Assembly: GCA_013397075.1 (NCBI GenBank)
Contig: VWZS01000654.1
Coordinates: 2,216,636 to 2,280,635, forward strand
DNA from: Rhabdornis inornatus
Taxonomy: Eukaryota; Chordata; Aves; Passeriformes; Rhabdornithidae
Direction of reading: 5' to 3'
DNA: 64,000 nt
Shown here: piece by piece, positions 51,101 to 64,000 of the stretch
Layout: each line of letters begins with the position of its first letter
Position numbering within the stretch: position 1 is the stretch's first letter
Notes under the pieces: generated by a model
The model's database searches: none
What the model saw: only the letters and a program-made list of their open reading frames with translations
Told to the model about the DNA's origin: nothing
Program-made: the position numbers and the translations under genes

Positions 51101-53299
51101 TACTACATTTGGTATTTCTTAGCTTTTCTATTTGGAGAAGCAGATAATAACTGAAACCTGTTCACCCTCTGCATTTCACTTGTCATTTTGCTGATACTGC
51201 TATAAACCACCTTTTTTTGACAGGATGAAGAGTAAGATGAGGCAGATCCAGTAGGTAGATATGGACCATTTTCTGTTCTGAGGATCAGTAACTTTGCCAA
51301 AAATGGACATTTTAGTTAAGCAAACTGTGAGGTCATATCAAATCTGATAAATAGTTAAGACTGCAAAAGAGGAGGATAAATTAGGAAAATGTCAAAACAT
51401 TTCATTTTAACATTTTCGGAATGAAATATTTGGTATTGCTAAATAGTTTGTTTTGACATGATCTACCTGAAACGTACAGAGTTCTTCTCTAAAAAAGAAA
51501 GTCGAGTGCAAGGCCTACAAAAAGAGCAAATAATTAAAAAGACAAGTAAATTAAACACTTCATTTAGGAGTGAATAAGAGACTTCCACATAAACTAAAAC
51601 TATTTGTCTCAGTTTTCTTTGTAAAACATTTGAATATAAATGTTTTTATATTTCCATTCAAACCAAATTCCTGCTGTGTTTTTTCTATCAGCCACATTTT
51701 CACCCCTATTTACAGGGCTTTGAGTGGGTTTCCCCTTTCCCCAGTATTTTTGGTTCTTACTTTCAATTGCCATTCTTTCACTTGGTCATACACATCTGTG
51801 AAATGGAAGGCAAGTACAAGCCTATTTGATATTACTAGTGCAGAAAAATCTGGCAAGACTTTGGCTTGTTTATTCTTCCAAAACAAAGTTAGCAAGTAAT
51901 ACAGCTGTTCTATATAAATACATCAGGAGAGACATGTCAGGGAAAGGGGAAAATATTCACTGAGTGAAAAAGATTTAAAATGAAAGACGACATTGGTGAA
52001 AAAGCTCAAATGACCTTGTGAAAGAATTAAGTTAGGAAAAATTTTAACTCCCTGGAAAGCAAATTTAAGAAGACCGAAGAGAATAGAAGGGTATGTTTAG
52101 GATGGAACCTGATCAGTTTATAAAAAGACTTATATGACCTAGTAACCTAGGATAAAAAAGAGACCTTCGTGACTGTTTTGTGCCTTATTCACACTTTACA
52201 GAAGTAGATAGAAGTTCTCTCATTAGCTACAGATCCAGCATTAAATATGTCAAGGGATCACAGACCTACTGCCCCATATACCACATAAATACTGACATGG
52301 ATGAATATTTTCCTAAAATGTATCTGTATGATGAACTGAATTCTTGAATTCTTGAATCCTGGGCAAACATGAACTAGAAAAACTGAGGTGTTGTCTCATT
52401 CCTAAAAGAGTTGAAATTTGCAATATAAACTGTCTATACTAAACTGAAACCAAACCACCTCTCAGTGGATAACATTAATTCTAAACATTTGGAATTGTAG
52501 TTTTGTCTGCAGATGTGGTTAAATTGGCTTAGGGAAAGTGTCTTTGGCTCCTAGGTGAGACCTGCTGTCAGAGATAGGCTATCCTCAGAAATTATCATTG
52601 TGAGAGATAACAGCTGAACATTGATTTAACATTTTAGGGTGCTTGGATGACTACTGTGGCTGGTGATGTGATTTGTGCTGCAGAATTGGCCAACCTTGTG
52701 CCTGGTGCTGGAAGGGAAATAGGGTTGCCCCTGTGTGAAGAGTTAAATGCTTGCTGTTTCCTGCTCTCCTTGCACTTACCACTCACTGATTGATGCCTAG
52801 AAAAGGTTTCTGCACCATTTGCAATATGCAATACATAATAGCACAGAAATCTACTAGGCAGAAATTACTTTGCTATTTTCTTTCTTAGCGTGTTTTCTTA
52901 CTCAGATCTGTGGGTTGAATATGACTCGAAATTATGTTGTAGCACATAGAAGCCAGGCAGGTAAGACTCCATGTGCTGTCAGAGGTACAAACAGAGAAGT
53001 CACTCTGCACCAAAAAAGGTGATTGTGAGATGTACATATGCCCAGAGGAGGGGAAGCAAAGGGGATCATGGTGCTGGTCCGAATGCTTATGTTGCAAAGC
53101 AGCTCAGCTTCAGCAGCAGTGATAGGAAAGTGTCACTGGGACCAGCCTATACTTGTACTGTTTGCTCAGGCTGGGGGCAGATTGACAGACTGAGACCTGC
53201 CTGTCACCATTGCCTGGGCTGGCCGTCCCTGGGCTATGGCTGACACCAGTCCTTGTCCCTTTACCTACTGTGACTTTTCTGACTGGGTGCTGTGGGACA
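48113..53299. other. Intergenic unique DNA, nothing recognised
   Basis: Moderately AT-rich. Includes a CT-rich patch at 49,180-49,350. No supported exon on either strand. Confidence 0.55.
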
Positions 53300-53457
53300 T
53301 GAGAAGTTGTGGATGTCCCATTCCTGGGAGTCTTCAAGGCCAGGTTGGGCACTCTGATCTAGTGGAAGGTGTCCGTGTCCTCAGCGGGGGTTTGGAATGA
53401 GGTGATCTTTAAGGTCCATTGCAACCCAAACCATTCTGTGATTCTATGATTCTGTGG
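53300..53457 (+). mobile_element. CR1 LINE 3' end with intact terminus
   Basis: Contains GAAGTTGTGGATGTCCCATT, CTTCAAGGCCAGGTTGGGC and a GGTCCATTGCAACCCAAACC stretch, then terminates in ATTCTGTGATTCTATG followed by ATTCTGTG. That is the octamer-repeat terminus of bird CR1. About 160 bp, 5'-truncated; the only clearly complete plus-strand 3' terminus in the window. Confidence 0.93.
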
Positions 53458-53743
53458 CCAGGAATGGCACTGCCCTTGCTCTCACTCAGCCCCCATCTCT
53501 CCTGCCCTTGCTGCACCCCTGCCTGACACTCTGAGGGACATCCCAGTCTATGCAAGGTTTTGGGTATATGTACGTGCATTAGGAATTGCCCTGGTGACTC
53601 GAACAATTCAGTGAGGATGAGCAGGTGCTCCTTTGTCACAGAGCAGACTTGCATGACTACTCACTAGTTGCCCTATGGCACAGTCTCCAGCAGAGTATTT
53701 TGGAGGAGCCAGCTTTGCTGTCAGCCGCCCTCTCCTGTGGGTT

Positions 53744-53815
53744 ATCCATCCATCCATCCATCCATCCATCCATCCATCCATCCATCCATCCATCCATCCA
53801 TCCATCCATCCATCC
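53744..53815. repeat. (ATCC)18 microsatellite
   Basis: Eighteen uninterrupted copies of ATCC over 72 bp, about 290 bp after the CR1 terminus. The opposite strand gives the open frames that read Met-Asp-Gly-Trp repeats; these are an artefact of the array. Confidence 0.98.
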
Positions 53816-56800
53816 CCACAGCCTCGGGGCAACTCCTGAGGCGTTAATACAGCACCACCCCTCTGTTTTTGAGGTGAGGTCCTTAGAGTTCGTGCTGCTT
53901 TCCACTTGATGGCAGCAAAGCCCACAGCAACGGGAGCGGGCAGGTCTGAGAGCAGGTCCGATTATTGCGGATGGCGAATGGCAGAGGATGAGCCCTCACA
54001 GCAGAAAGGTGGCTCCTGAGAAGAACATGCAGCATATTTGGATAATATGGATTTGGATCATTTGGCTATATGGATAATAATAATATGGATTGAGAATGTG
54101 TAGAGTGGAAGTGAGACCAGCTTTGACAGGAACTGGAGTTCTCCTACCTTTTTCCCAAGTTGGGAGGCACAAATACAGGGTCTTTTGCAAGAGGTGAAAT
54201 CTCCCGCACTGTAACTATGTATGAGTCCAGGTGTAATAAAAATTTCTTAGAAAATTCAGTGAAAATATTTCATATTTCAGGTTAGTTTTGTCTGCTTTCA
54301 GTATAAAAGTTTTTTTCTGAATTTTGGTGTGCTGTGCAATTAGAAGGCAGGCAGAAGTTTATAATTTATGAGGCTGAGCCAGTTTTTGGCATTGGCTTTA
54401 CAATTCTTTTCAGGGAAATGTCCATAGAAGAAGCAAAATGAGAAAAATTTAAGAGACTGAACAGAAAAGTGCAACAAGGACACAGATTTACAGAAAGAGC
54501 ATTTTTTGCAAGGTAGTCAGCTTCTCTGTAGGCAAGTCAGGGTTTTAATTAGGTCTACATTTGCAGGTGTTTCCTAAGAGCCTAATCATCTTTGGAGGAA
54601 AACATAATTTGGAGTAAACTAGAGGAGCTTGAACTTTTCTGAGCCCTATCTCCCACATGTCACCTGACAGCTGTATAATTTACTGTGTTTTTGAACTCTT
54701 TTGGCATACTGCAAGGTCTGAAACAGAGGCAGCTTTTTCATTCTTGTCTTTGTTCCAAGGTTACATTAACAGAAACAGTATATGTATTTTTCAAATCACA
54801 TCAGACACCAGTATAAAAATGAATTCAATATTATTTTAATCATCTTGGAAATGTTTACCATTGCTATTTAATGGCTCTCCATTTTCCTGCAAGGATAAAT
54901 AATAGTTTTTTAAAAAGACTTAGGTTTTCATTGTAAAGTTATATACTCTCTAAACTGAAGGAAAGAGCCAACATGTCAGCTCCATTGGACATCTCTGTTT
55001 CTTGGACTCTGGTGGAATTGCAAGTGCCATGTTATTTCTGCTGCTGGGAAACCACGGCAGAAAACTTAATGGAGGAAATCAGAAGTTCCCAGGAAGCCCA
55101 TCTACAGCTTTCCCTGACAAGGCCATTCCTGACCATATTAGCTCTTTTTGAAACTAGATATAATATAGCACCCCACCACCTTATGTCCCTTCAAAAGAAC
55201 ATAAGCCCTAAAAAGCCATGATAAAAAGCACTTTGGTACAAAAATCGGAGATGTAAACAGGTGAGTATATAATCTCTTGTCTCATCTTGCATCTCTTTAT
55301 CTTTCAAATGGAATTCTGATGTTTCACATACTGCAGGGACCGTAGAAGGAGTTAGGAGGAATAGCAGTGATATTCAAGACTGAGTTACTTTTAAGTTCTT
55401 CCTCTGTTTATCATGAGGAAGGCTCAGGGAAATGAAGACCCTTTAGAATGGATGTGTCAATTCAGCTTCTGCTTTATTTTTTTTTCCTGCTTCAAGTACC
55501 CCACAGGACTACCTTTACAGAGACTGTGAGAGGTTATGGGATGTGAAATGGGCTGATGATCAAGGGAGCTGCCAGAGACAACAGAGGCACAGAGAATGAT
55601 GCTCACTTTCTTTTTCTGAACCTTTTAAAAATTACTGCTTCCAAATGTGTCTCCCTATTTTACTATTCTTAATTTACTGAAGCATATGTATGTGGGTTAG
55701 TAACTTCTGTACGCTACAGGTATCTGTCACACTAGTCAGTGTTAACTCTGATTTGCTAATTCACTGCTTTGTGACAGGACTGGGTGAGAAAATCTGTTCA
55801 TCTTCTATGTTGATATGCACTGGTTTTCAACCAAAATTAATCTATGGCTGCAGTACATTACACATTTTTAAAATTCCAAGAATCACAATTTATTATCATC
55901 TTTGGGGAATGTGGGAAATACGTTACAAGCCTCTGACACAGTCATCATTGCCAGGAATGTCAAAATTTTAAACTTGTTTAGGTTTTTAGATTCTGTTCCT
56001 CGAAGGCTTATTAAAGAATACATTAGTAATCATTACAAATACATTGCTGTCATAAATCAAGCACAAGCACATCAAAAGTGTTTCTAACCTGTGGTCATGG
56101 ATAAGCATTTACCTAGTGGAGTCACAAAATAATGCTACATTTCTTGAAATAACTATTTATTAGGACATTTATTACACATGCAGTAATGTTTGCAGCCCTC
56201 CCTTGCAGGCAACGTTGATTTAGATTTATTTTTCTGAAACATTTGAACTTTCTTGGTGACAATTTCTGTGAAATTTCTCATGAAGCAATCTCCAGTGCTA
56301 GCACTAGGTCCCAGGATGGAGTAGTCACCAGGCAGCTGCACTGCTTCTACAGCAACTGAGTTTTTGAGCAAACACTCCACACTATTGGCAGCGAGACAAG
56401 GTCAGATCAAAGGGAAAGCTGGTGACAGATTCCAAACAGCAACAACCAGAAAAGGCATTTTTTCTCCTTTGCTCTATTGACAGATTAGTTAGTTACCTAT
56501 AAATAATTGCTTAATGCTGCTGGCTATATGAAGATCTTGCTCCCACCTGAATGCTTACTGCTTCTTGGTGAATATCTAGCTATCGTTGTGCATTTAACTA
56601 TGCATTCAGCATTTTCACAGTTATCATTTGATTCTCATTTAAATCAAAAGAATGATATGTTAAAAATTTCCTTTTCCATGTAGTATAATCTGTTTCAAAC
56701 GTAATTATTGCTCCTTTTGTAACATTGTAATACTTAATTTAATTAGACCTATATGTTCATTGATGCATCTGTTTGATCTTTGATATTATTTGGACAATAA

Positions 56801-59800
56801 CAGTTAGTGGTGTGGACAGATTTCAGTTACTCTTATGCACAAAGTTTTGAAATTGTGACATGAATTGGAAAGTGATTTGCAAAGGCATTTAGGTTAGATG
56901 TCGCTTTTCAAATAGATATGGAAATCTAATAAAAAAAACAAACAAACAGCTTATTTTCCACATTAAATGCACATGTCTTTTGAACCCTGTATAGTTCTTC
57001 ATGTTTTCAGTATTTGTGAAAATTTGTCAAGAGATTTGGAGAGGTTTTCTTTTTTTTTAATTCAGCACAGAAATAGAGGTTTGGGAACTGTGAAAAGCTT
57101 TTCTTGATCAGTGGGTCCAGGTTCTCATGGTATAGAATGCCATCATGCATTATGCTCTTTTTTAACCAGAAAATTGAAAAGTAGTTTTAATTCAGGCAGA
57201 CTTCAAAGACATTCCTCCAATTTGAAGATTGTAACTTATTCATAACCTGTTATAGCTACATGTTCTTGCTTTACCTTACATGTATTTTCTGTTCACTGTT
57301 TATCTTCTCAGCCAGCTATGTCTTGGCTCTTGTTTTGTTAGACTAAATAAGCCCCTCTGTGAGCCTTCCCCTCAGATTTTCTCCTCTGACTGAAATTACC
57401 ATCCTTCAAAGCACCTGTTTCTGCTGAATTTATCCTTCTTGGCCTGTAGTACACAGGGCTTTAGATGACAGTTGACTGTGATTTCTGCAGTGCCATTACC
57501 ACCTTTCTTTCCTTGCTGCCTGATTCACCCAATACTGAAGCTGAATGACACTGGGAGAACAAAACCTGCCACACTGTGTTTGCCTGTGACAGTCAAAGGC
57601 AAGGAATCTTGACAGGAACTTCTTAATGAATCCATGTGAGATGGATGTGGGTGCCTCCAGTGGAGAGTAGACTAATTGTGCTCACAGAAGCCCTTCCTAC
57701 TGTAAAGTCATCTTTTGGAGATAGATTTTTCACCTTGTATTCTGAAGCAAATATTGCTGAGTGCCATGATTGAGACATTTTACATGGGAAACTAATTTCA
57801 GATACTAATGGGTAGGTTATTTTGAGGTGTACTATGGAGACTGGACCACCTGCATTTTGCTTTAACTCTGTTTTGGTAGGAGGTGTCCCAGTATTCCTCA
57901 GAGAATGGCAGAGCCTTGCCCATGGAGAAGCATGAGGCTGAGTGGAAATAGGAAATAACAGTGCTTTGACACAACTTGTCAGCATCTTCTCTCATCTCCT
58001 TGTACCACATGCAGAAATTAAAAGACTTTCCAGGTACTTGTTGGTGAGTAAGAAGAGCTACTCTTACAACTCAGTGCTACAACTCCTAGAAACCATGGTA
58101 TACCCTGATGTTTATTACTCCACACATTGCCTAACATCTGTATGAAACAGCATAAAAATGTGTAATCTAGTGCTTGGTGTGGTTTGGTCACTTAATTGCA
58201 AAGGGTTTGAAGGCGCTGCACATGGGGAGTTAAAGTACTTAATAGTGGACGAAGAGGTGCAATCTTTGACTATCAGTCAGATGTGGGCTCTGAGCTTTGC
58301 TGCTGGAACAGTTCTTGAATAAAATGCCAATAGACTTTGTACATCCTTGGTTGTGCAGTGTGACCCAGTAAAGACAGTAATAGAAACCTCACTGCTTAAT
58401 GCATAACCGTTTCCAGACTCCAGATCCCTGATATCTCAGGAGGTGACTGCTGTGATAGATCAAGGCAAATTGACGGTTATTCTGAATAATGGCAACTGCT
58501 AGTTCTTACCCAGGGCTTTGTTAGGCCATTTTCTCAGAGATGGGCAGGATCTGGGCCCTGCTGTCTTACAAAATTGCGTATTTCAAACCTTTCAAAACAT
58601 TACACATGACAGTCAGCCATTCAGATCCACCCAGAAAGGAAAACCCTATATTTGGAAGCTTTTCTTTGCCAAGTATGTAATTTTCCTTTCAGACTAGGAT
58701 CTTCTTCATACACATGCATGTACACATACACACATAGAAATATCTTCTTGTAAACTCTTTTGTTTTTCCAGAAAGAATTACTTTTATTTTCTTTTTAGAA
58801 ATAAACTAAATAGCTTAAGCACTTATTTTGTCACTTACTTACTCCTTTGTGGAAGGTATTAATTATCTACCAGTTCCAGTTTTTAGAGGTGAAAAGTTTT
58901 TGAAGTTGCTGTATAGTGACAGAGATATGAGAAACACCTGTTACAGCTAGGCACTTTTGGAGACTAAATTTCTTTATTCAGCCATTATAGGGCTTTTATG
59001 TCCAACACTTTCAATAATTTCTGTGTGGATTCAGTAACAAAGTTCCAGTTAAACAAAACGGAGACTACCTTATGCTCATGCAAAGTCCTGAATAGAGCAA
59101 CAAGAGGAATAGAATTTATAGAAGTTATTCTGGTCAGACGAAAAAGAATACTGCAGAGAATCTCTGTATCAGCCTAATTTCCTATGGAAATTAATTTCTC
59201 AGCTGGATTCCTTCAACTGAGGGTGGGTTATCTCTCCTCATTTAGACATCTATTGATCTCAAAAATTAAACAAAAAACTCTTGTTCTTTTAACTTTTAGA
59301 AATAAAATATGTTAGACATTTTCATAGTTTTGATAATATTTTCTTTCTCCTCTTTTCCTCTTGTGGCATTAAATGCAATAGAATGAACAATCCAAACAGC
59401 TTTCAGTTTTATTTTTTGCATTTTTTAAATTGAAAAGTAACAAAGCAGCTTGACAAGAGGGAAATTCTGAGTACAGAGAAGATAAATTTAGAGAAAACAA
59501 AAAGAAAAAAGGTAGAAAAGTGATAAACTTCCTGTGACACTTTATTCCACTGAAGGTTTTAGTCAACAAGCCAAAAATCTTCTCTTTTCTCCCATTCCCA
59601 TGGAGGACTCTGCTAGATGTAAAAGCTGCAAGTCTCAGTGTGCATCTCTCTCCTTTCTACCTGCTCTAACTTCTCTATGTTTTTCATACAGGAGTGATGT
59701 GAAGTGCCTCCAGTCAATCTGCAAAAAATATAACTGAGAAGGAATCTTTGTTCTACTTTTAGTTAGAGAACAAGAATCCCTCTGCTGGTCTCTTCCACTT

Positions 59801-62800
59801 TCAATGCTGGAATATCTGTCTGACCTTCAGCTGTACTTGGGAAGAAAAAGACAGCCATAGGATAAGATCATTTACCATTAGAATAATAGACCTACACATG
59901 TCTAAAGATGCTCTGACAAAATTGTTCTCATGTAATTCCAATCATCTATATTTTTAGACCATTATTAGCTTTTAAGTCTTAATTGATGCTGGATGTATCC
60001 ATCATGTTACCTGTTATATCATCTGGCTGACAATTTAAAAGTAATATAATGGGAGATGAAAGTTTAAAATTAAAGACTGCTTAATGGTGCTTAATGTATA
60101 GATCTAAAAATAAGAAATCTCAAGGAAAAATTAATACCAGCTGGGCTAATAAAAGACCTGAACCATCAACCATGGATATGTCTAAAGAATTGCTTTACTT
60201 TTACAAAGAGACCGAAGCAGTAGCTGGTGTAAAACAGTATAGGTCTGGTTACTTCAGCAGAAAAAATGTAGCATTAGTGCAGAATCTTATTGTTTAAACA
60301 AGATGTCAAGGTGCTACTAGAAATTACTAGAAATGGTTTATATTATGTAGTTCTACTTCTGGGCTTACAGCCTGGTAGGGCGGTTGTTTTCCAAACAACT
60401 AAAACAATTCTCTTTGCTGTAGAAAGGTTCACCATCTAAATGAGGAATAAGTTTGAAAATAAAAGTAGTTAAACTGTACAAAACTCCAAAACTGAAGATG
60501 CAACCTTAACTTAGCAGTTTTATCATGCTTTCTGATTCAACTGCTGTAGATCTCCTGCAGGTGGTCTACAAGTTTTGGTAGTAACTTGAAAGTACACTTA
60601 AATGTGTCCTCAGGCCGTGAAGAGGGCTGCAGTTCTGAGAGCTACAGCTTGTTAGCATCCAGGCTGTGTGCTGAGGGCACATTCACACAATTAAATGAGT
60701 GTGGGTCTTGGTGCCCTTGGTGCCCTTGGTCCACTCAGCTGAAGGCAAGCCATGCATTGGCATCCACACTGCCTTAGACTCAGACATGGATCTCCTCTGG
60801 GTGATGTTTGGCACCCCTGTAGCCCTGCAGTGAGGCTACTCTTCTGCATATTCACGCTTTGGGGGTGTCTGTAATAGTGTAAGAGCTGATTCTGAGCCAG
60901 CTGGTGTAGTGTCTTCAGCACATGAAACTGCAGTTACATCTTGCCAGCTGGACACATGGCTTGAGGGCACCTGAAAGCTGCCAGATTTTCTCCCCTGAAG
61001 GAGCAAGGCAAAAACTGGTGCAGTCTCACCCACACTGTGTTTTGGGAGCTGTGCAAGTGGATCTTTCTCAGATCCACTTGAGTATTGCCTGGCAGAGAGC
61101 TAGCTGGGATTTTTCCAAATACCTTTGGTAGGCCAGAATTAGCACCATAATCAGAACCACAGTCTTGCACACTTCAGGCTTCAGGAAAGCTATGGAAATA
61201 AGGCTTCAAAACGACCTCAGTACTTGAAATGGACCAAAAAATACGTGACTGTGTGTTTTTTGGGCCTAAATGGAAGCTAAGCTATTTTGGAAGTCTGTTC
61301 TTGGGTAAGATTACATGCAACTACAAATCTTTAAGAACACCAGTTATGTGTATGTACTCAGTGTGACCACTCTGACAAACTTACACATGCTTTATGGGAA
61401 TTCCGAACCTCCAGTCCTCAAATCGCATCTATTTACTTCCTTTACAATTTTTTATTCCAGACAATAGTTACTGAAAAACAAAATAGTTATTGATCTTGTG
61501 AGAGTCAGGTCCCACCATATTTAAATGGAAAATTTTAAAATTGCTATTACTTATGTTAACTTCATTTAAGATTGAAATTGATATTTCTAATGCTATGGGA
61601 TCCAGACTAAAAATGAAGTTCCTTCAACAGTTTTGTTAAAACAGTAAATGAGGAAAAGAGAACTGTGATAATTAAAAAATTAAAAAAGACACAATCACTA
61701 TGTATCAGATGAGTCTCATCAAGTCAAGCACTAACTTGACAAGATACTTTCATCTGGAAATACTGCAGCTATTTTGTTGCATTTATCTTCTACTAATTAC
61801 TTAGGCCAGTGAGTTTAGTCTGGTTCAGGCAAATTTGCACAGAAAAATATTACTTCATCTGTTTCCTTTCACATTGCCAATTCCACAGTTAATCAGATGG
61901 GCAATGCCTTTCCCTGCATATGTGGAAAGTTCTGTTTCAGAACTAGTATCAGAAGATTTTTAACAGAAATGGAAATATAAGCCCCAGACTATCTGCCAGG
62001 GTAATTAGGAGAATAAACAGGCTTAACAATTTTCAAGTAAAAAGATCTAAAGAATAAAATCTTCCCCCAGTACTGAAGCTGTTTACATTTTAAAACTTGG
62101 ATGGATAGTGTCAGCTTAACTTGTGAATGCTCTTTGTTGTTTGCCTCATGCAAACACTGCAAGATGTCAAAATAATTTGCCAAAATCCAGTGGCTGAGTG
62201 AGAAATGTCCCCTCATTAAGCGTTGTCAAATCATTCCTGTCTGCTTCTCCTCTCCACTCCTGGGTGATCTGATGCTGAAGCAGCAGCAGAAGACTCATCT
62301 AGCCTAGTCCCAGTCAAAAAATAAACTATATCAAAATTTCCTTCACTTCTTAGGCCAAGCAGAACTTCACAGCTCCAGGTTCAAACAGGCTTCACTTGTT
62401 ACAAAGCTCAAATCTAAAACCGTATTTTAAAGGATTCTTACAGGCCTGAAAACATAAATGAGTTTACAGTTTGCTTAAAGACCACTTTTACAGTCTCTTT
62501 TCTGTGATTAGTTTGTAATTTCCTTTTAGTGGCCAAATTACTCTTTCAGAAAGGGCATTTGTACCCCCAAAACTCTCCTCATAGTAGCACACTAGTACAC
62601 ATGCATAAACGAAACTCTGGTCAAACAATTTAGCTTGTGCATGAAGACACTTTAATGGATAGCCTACAAGGGATGCTGGTTGCTGGCCAGGCTTCTCCAG
62701 CCTTTCTTGCTTTTCTTTTGCACACTGCTGTCACTTCTCAGTCTGTTTCACTTTCTTTGACTGCTGCAGGCTCAAACAGGGCTGTTAACCCTGGTACCTC

Positions 62801-64000
62801 AGCTGCCTTGTTCAGAACTGGCTCAGGTACCTTTCATGCCACTGAATTATGTTTTTGAGACCAAACCAGTGAACTCCGTGGGAACAGCTTGAGCAATTTC
62901 ACCTGGCTATATTACTTCCATTCTAGTACCTCCTCTCTGGAGGAAGGCTGCCCTGTTACATCTGTCTTGTACTCTCTAAAACGAGGACAAAGAAAGTGAC
63001 TAAAGAATATGTAAGGGTAAAAAGGTGTCTCTGGAAGGCAGGGAGCAAGTAGCTCCTCTTTTTGCTATCCAAAAGTACTTCTCGTTCTCATTGGACTTCT
63101 CCTGAAAAGCTCTTCAAATTAAGATCTGACCACCAGGATTCTTCAGAAGGGAACAGTATAACCTACTACACACTTCTCTGTATCACAGAGTTACCGGTTC
63201 ATGCATCTTTTGCTGGCAATCAAACCCTTGACCTGGATGGGTCACTTGAACTGCAGTCACGCGTTGGAAAACAAAGCAGTAGGAAGGATGAAGACACATG
63301 ATTTTTTTCATGTGCACGTGCATACCTGATGTACAAGTGAAGCAGGCTTGGAGCCCCTCCCTCGTTCTCTGTAGAACACAAAAGACCTGTTCACCAATAT
63401 TCCCTGCCAGGCTATTTTCACTTTGATTCTAACTCGAGGTATTACTTCACAAGGCTGTGGGCCATGTGGTATGTTCTGGCAAGGAGCACATGCCAACCCT
63501 ACAGATTAACTCCAGGAGGTCTCCAGCAGCCCTGCTCTGAGAGATGCAGTATTCATTACTGGCACTCAGGCTCTCCTCCTGTCTCTGGCTCTACCAGCTC
63601 ATGCCATATGAAAGCAGCTGTGCCTTCTGGGCATCAGACTTCTCAGCGGTGTTAATTAAACCCTACAGGCTAACCTATGTCAATATAATTTCATTCTATC
63701 CTATTCTAAATATGGTCAATAAATAGTAGGCAGGAAAGGATTTTTTTGTCTGAAAGGGGTCAATGAGAAAGATAATTTGAGCATTGCCCCCAAGAACAGC
63801 TGGGAAGGAAATGACATTGCCATTATTGGCAGATTTCCACCATTCATCTGTATTAGCCATGTTGTGTTGGCTTTTGTCAATAAGATTTTATTTTTGTCCA
63901 GTTCTTCCTTATAGATATTGGAATTCTTTACAGCCTGCTAGGCTACTGTGAGACATATTTAGAAACACAATTAGTGATCCTAAGGCTCCATTCCTCTGTC
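53816..64000. other. Intergenic unique DNA to window end
   Basis: No coding exon, RNA gene or transposon family recognised. Small features only: degenerate ATTTGGAT-like repeats at 54,034-54,092, and a perfect short hairpin at 61,054-61,080. No further CpG-rich promoter is visible, so no second gene start is supported here. Confidence 0.5.
61054..61080. repeat. Perfect 11-bp inverted repeat (hairpin, 5-nt loop)
   Basis: CAAGTGGATCT (61054-61064), loop TTCTC, AGATCCACTTG (61070-61080). The arms are exactly complementary. No downstream T-run and no longer stem, so it does not look like a known RNA class. Confidence 0.9.

Noticed and set aside
53608..53925. Open frames with repeated Met-Asp-Gly-Trp or Ile-His-Pro-Ser
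   Set aside because: They are translations of the ATCC microsatellite.
14357..64000. Search for SLC36A4 exons on the plus strand
   Set aside because: No frame resembling its transmembrane segments or a CpG-rich first exon was recognised; by-eye search only.
1..64000. tRNA, snRNA, CRISPR arrays, bacterial operons, endogenous retrovirus LTR pairs
   Set aside because: Looked for characteristic boxes, evenly spaced repeats and paired long terminal repeats; none seen.

Overview
The window looks like about 64 kb of nuclear DNA from a bird. The base composition is AT-rich, the genes are split by introns, and there are many broken CR1 LINEs. Some CR1 copies keep the 3' octamer-type ending (ATTCTATG-like) typical of bird and reptile CR1. 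Two very old MIR-type SINE relics are also present. I cannot name the species. There is no sign of bacterial, plasmid or phage content.

Left part (1-14,355): the 5' portion of one recognisable gene, DEUP1 (deuterosome assembly protein 1, formerly CCDC67), on the minus strand. Four coding exons (13,151-13,108; 9,277-9,106; 7,762-7,667; 2,369-2,235) have correct splice sites and join in frame into about 149 N-terminal residues of a coiled-coil protein. Short stretches match DEUP1 better than its paralogue CEP63. The rest of the gene lies beyond base 1. A GC-rich block (about 13,960-14,355) holds the presumed promoter and a probable non-coding first exon (donor after 14,224). It also holds an RFX X-box-like palindrome (14,332-14,345), which fits a gene used in multiciliated cells. 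A single N at 14,356 sits exactly where the GC-rich block stops, so the true promoter edge may be missing or misjoined.

Right part (14,357-64,000): I find no convincing coding exon on either strand. It is a long intergenic (or unrecognised intronic) region of unique AT-rich DNA with CR1 fragments, two MIR relics and simple repeats. In mammals the divergent neighbour of DEUP1 is SLC36A4. I did not recognise any SLC36A4 exon here, so it may lie further right.

The most unusual observation is a 180-bp tract shared, in inverted orientation, by CR1 fragments at 17.6 kb and 37.2 kb. It is identical at 178 of 180 positions with no gaps, while the flanking parts of the same two elements are plainly diverged. 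This suggests local gene conversion. I found no new defence, mobile or biosynthetic system.
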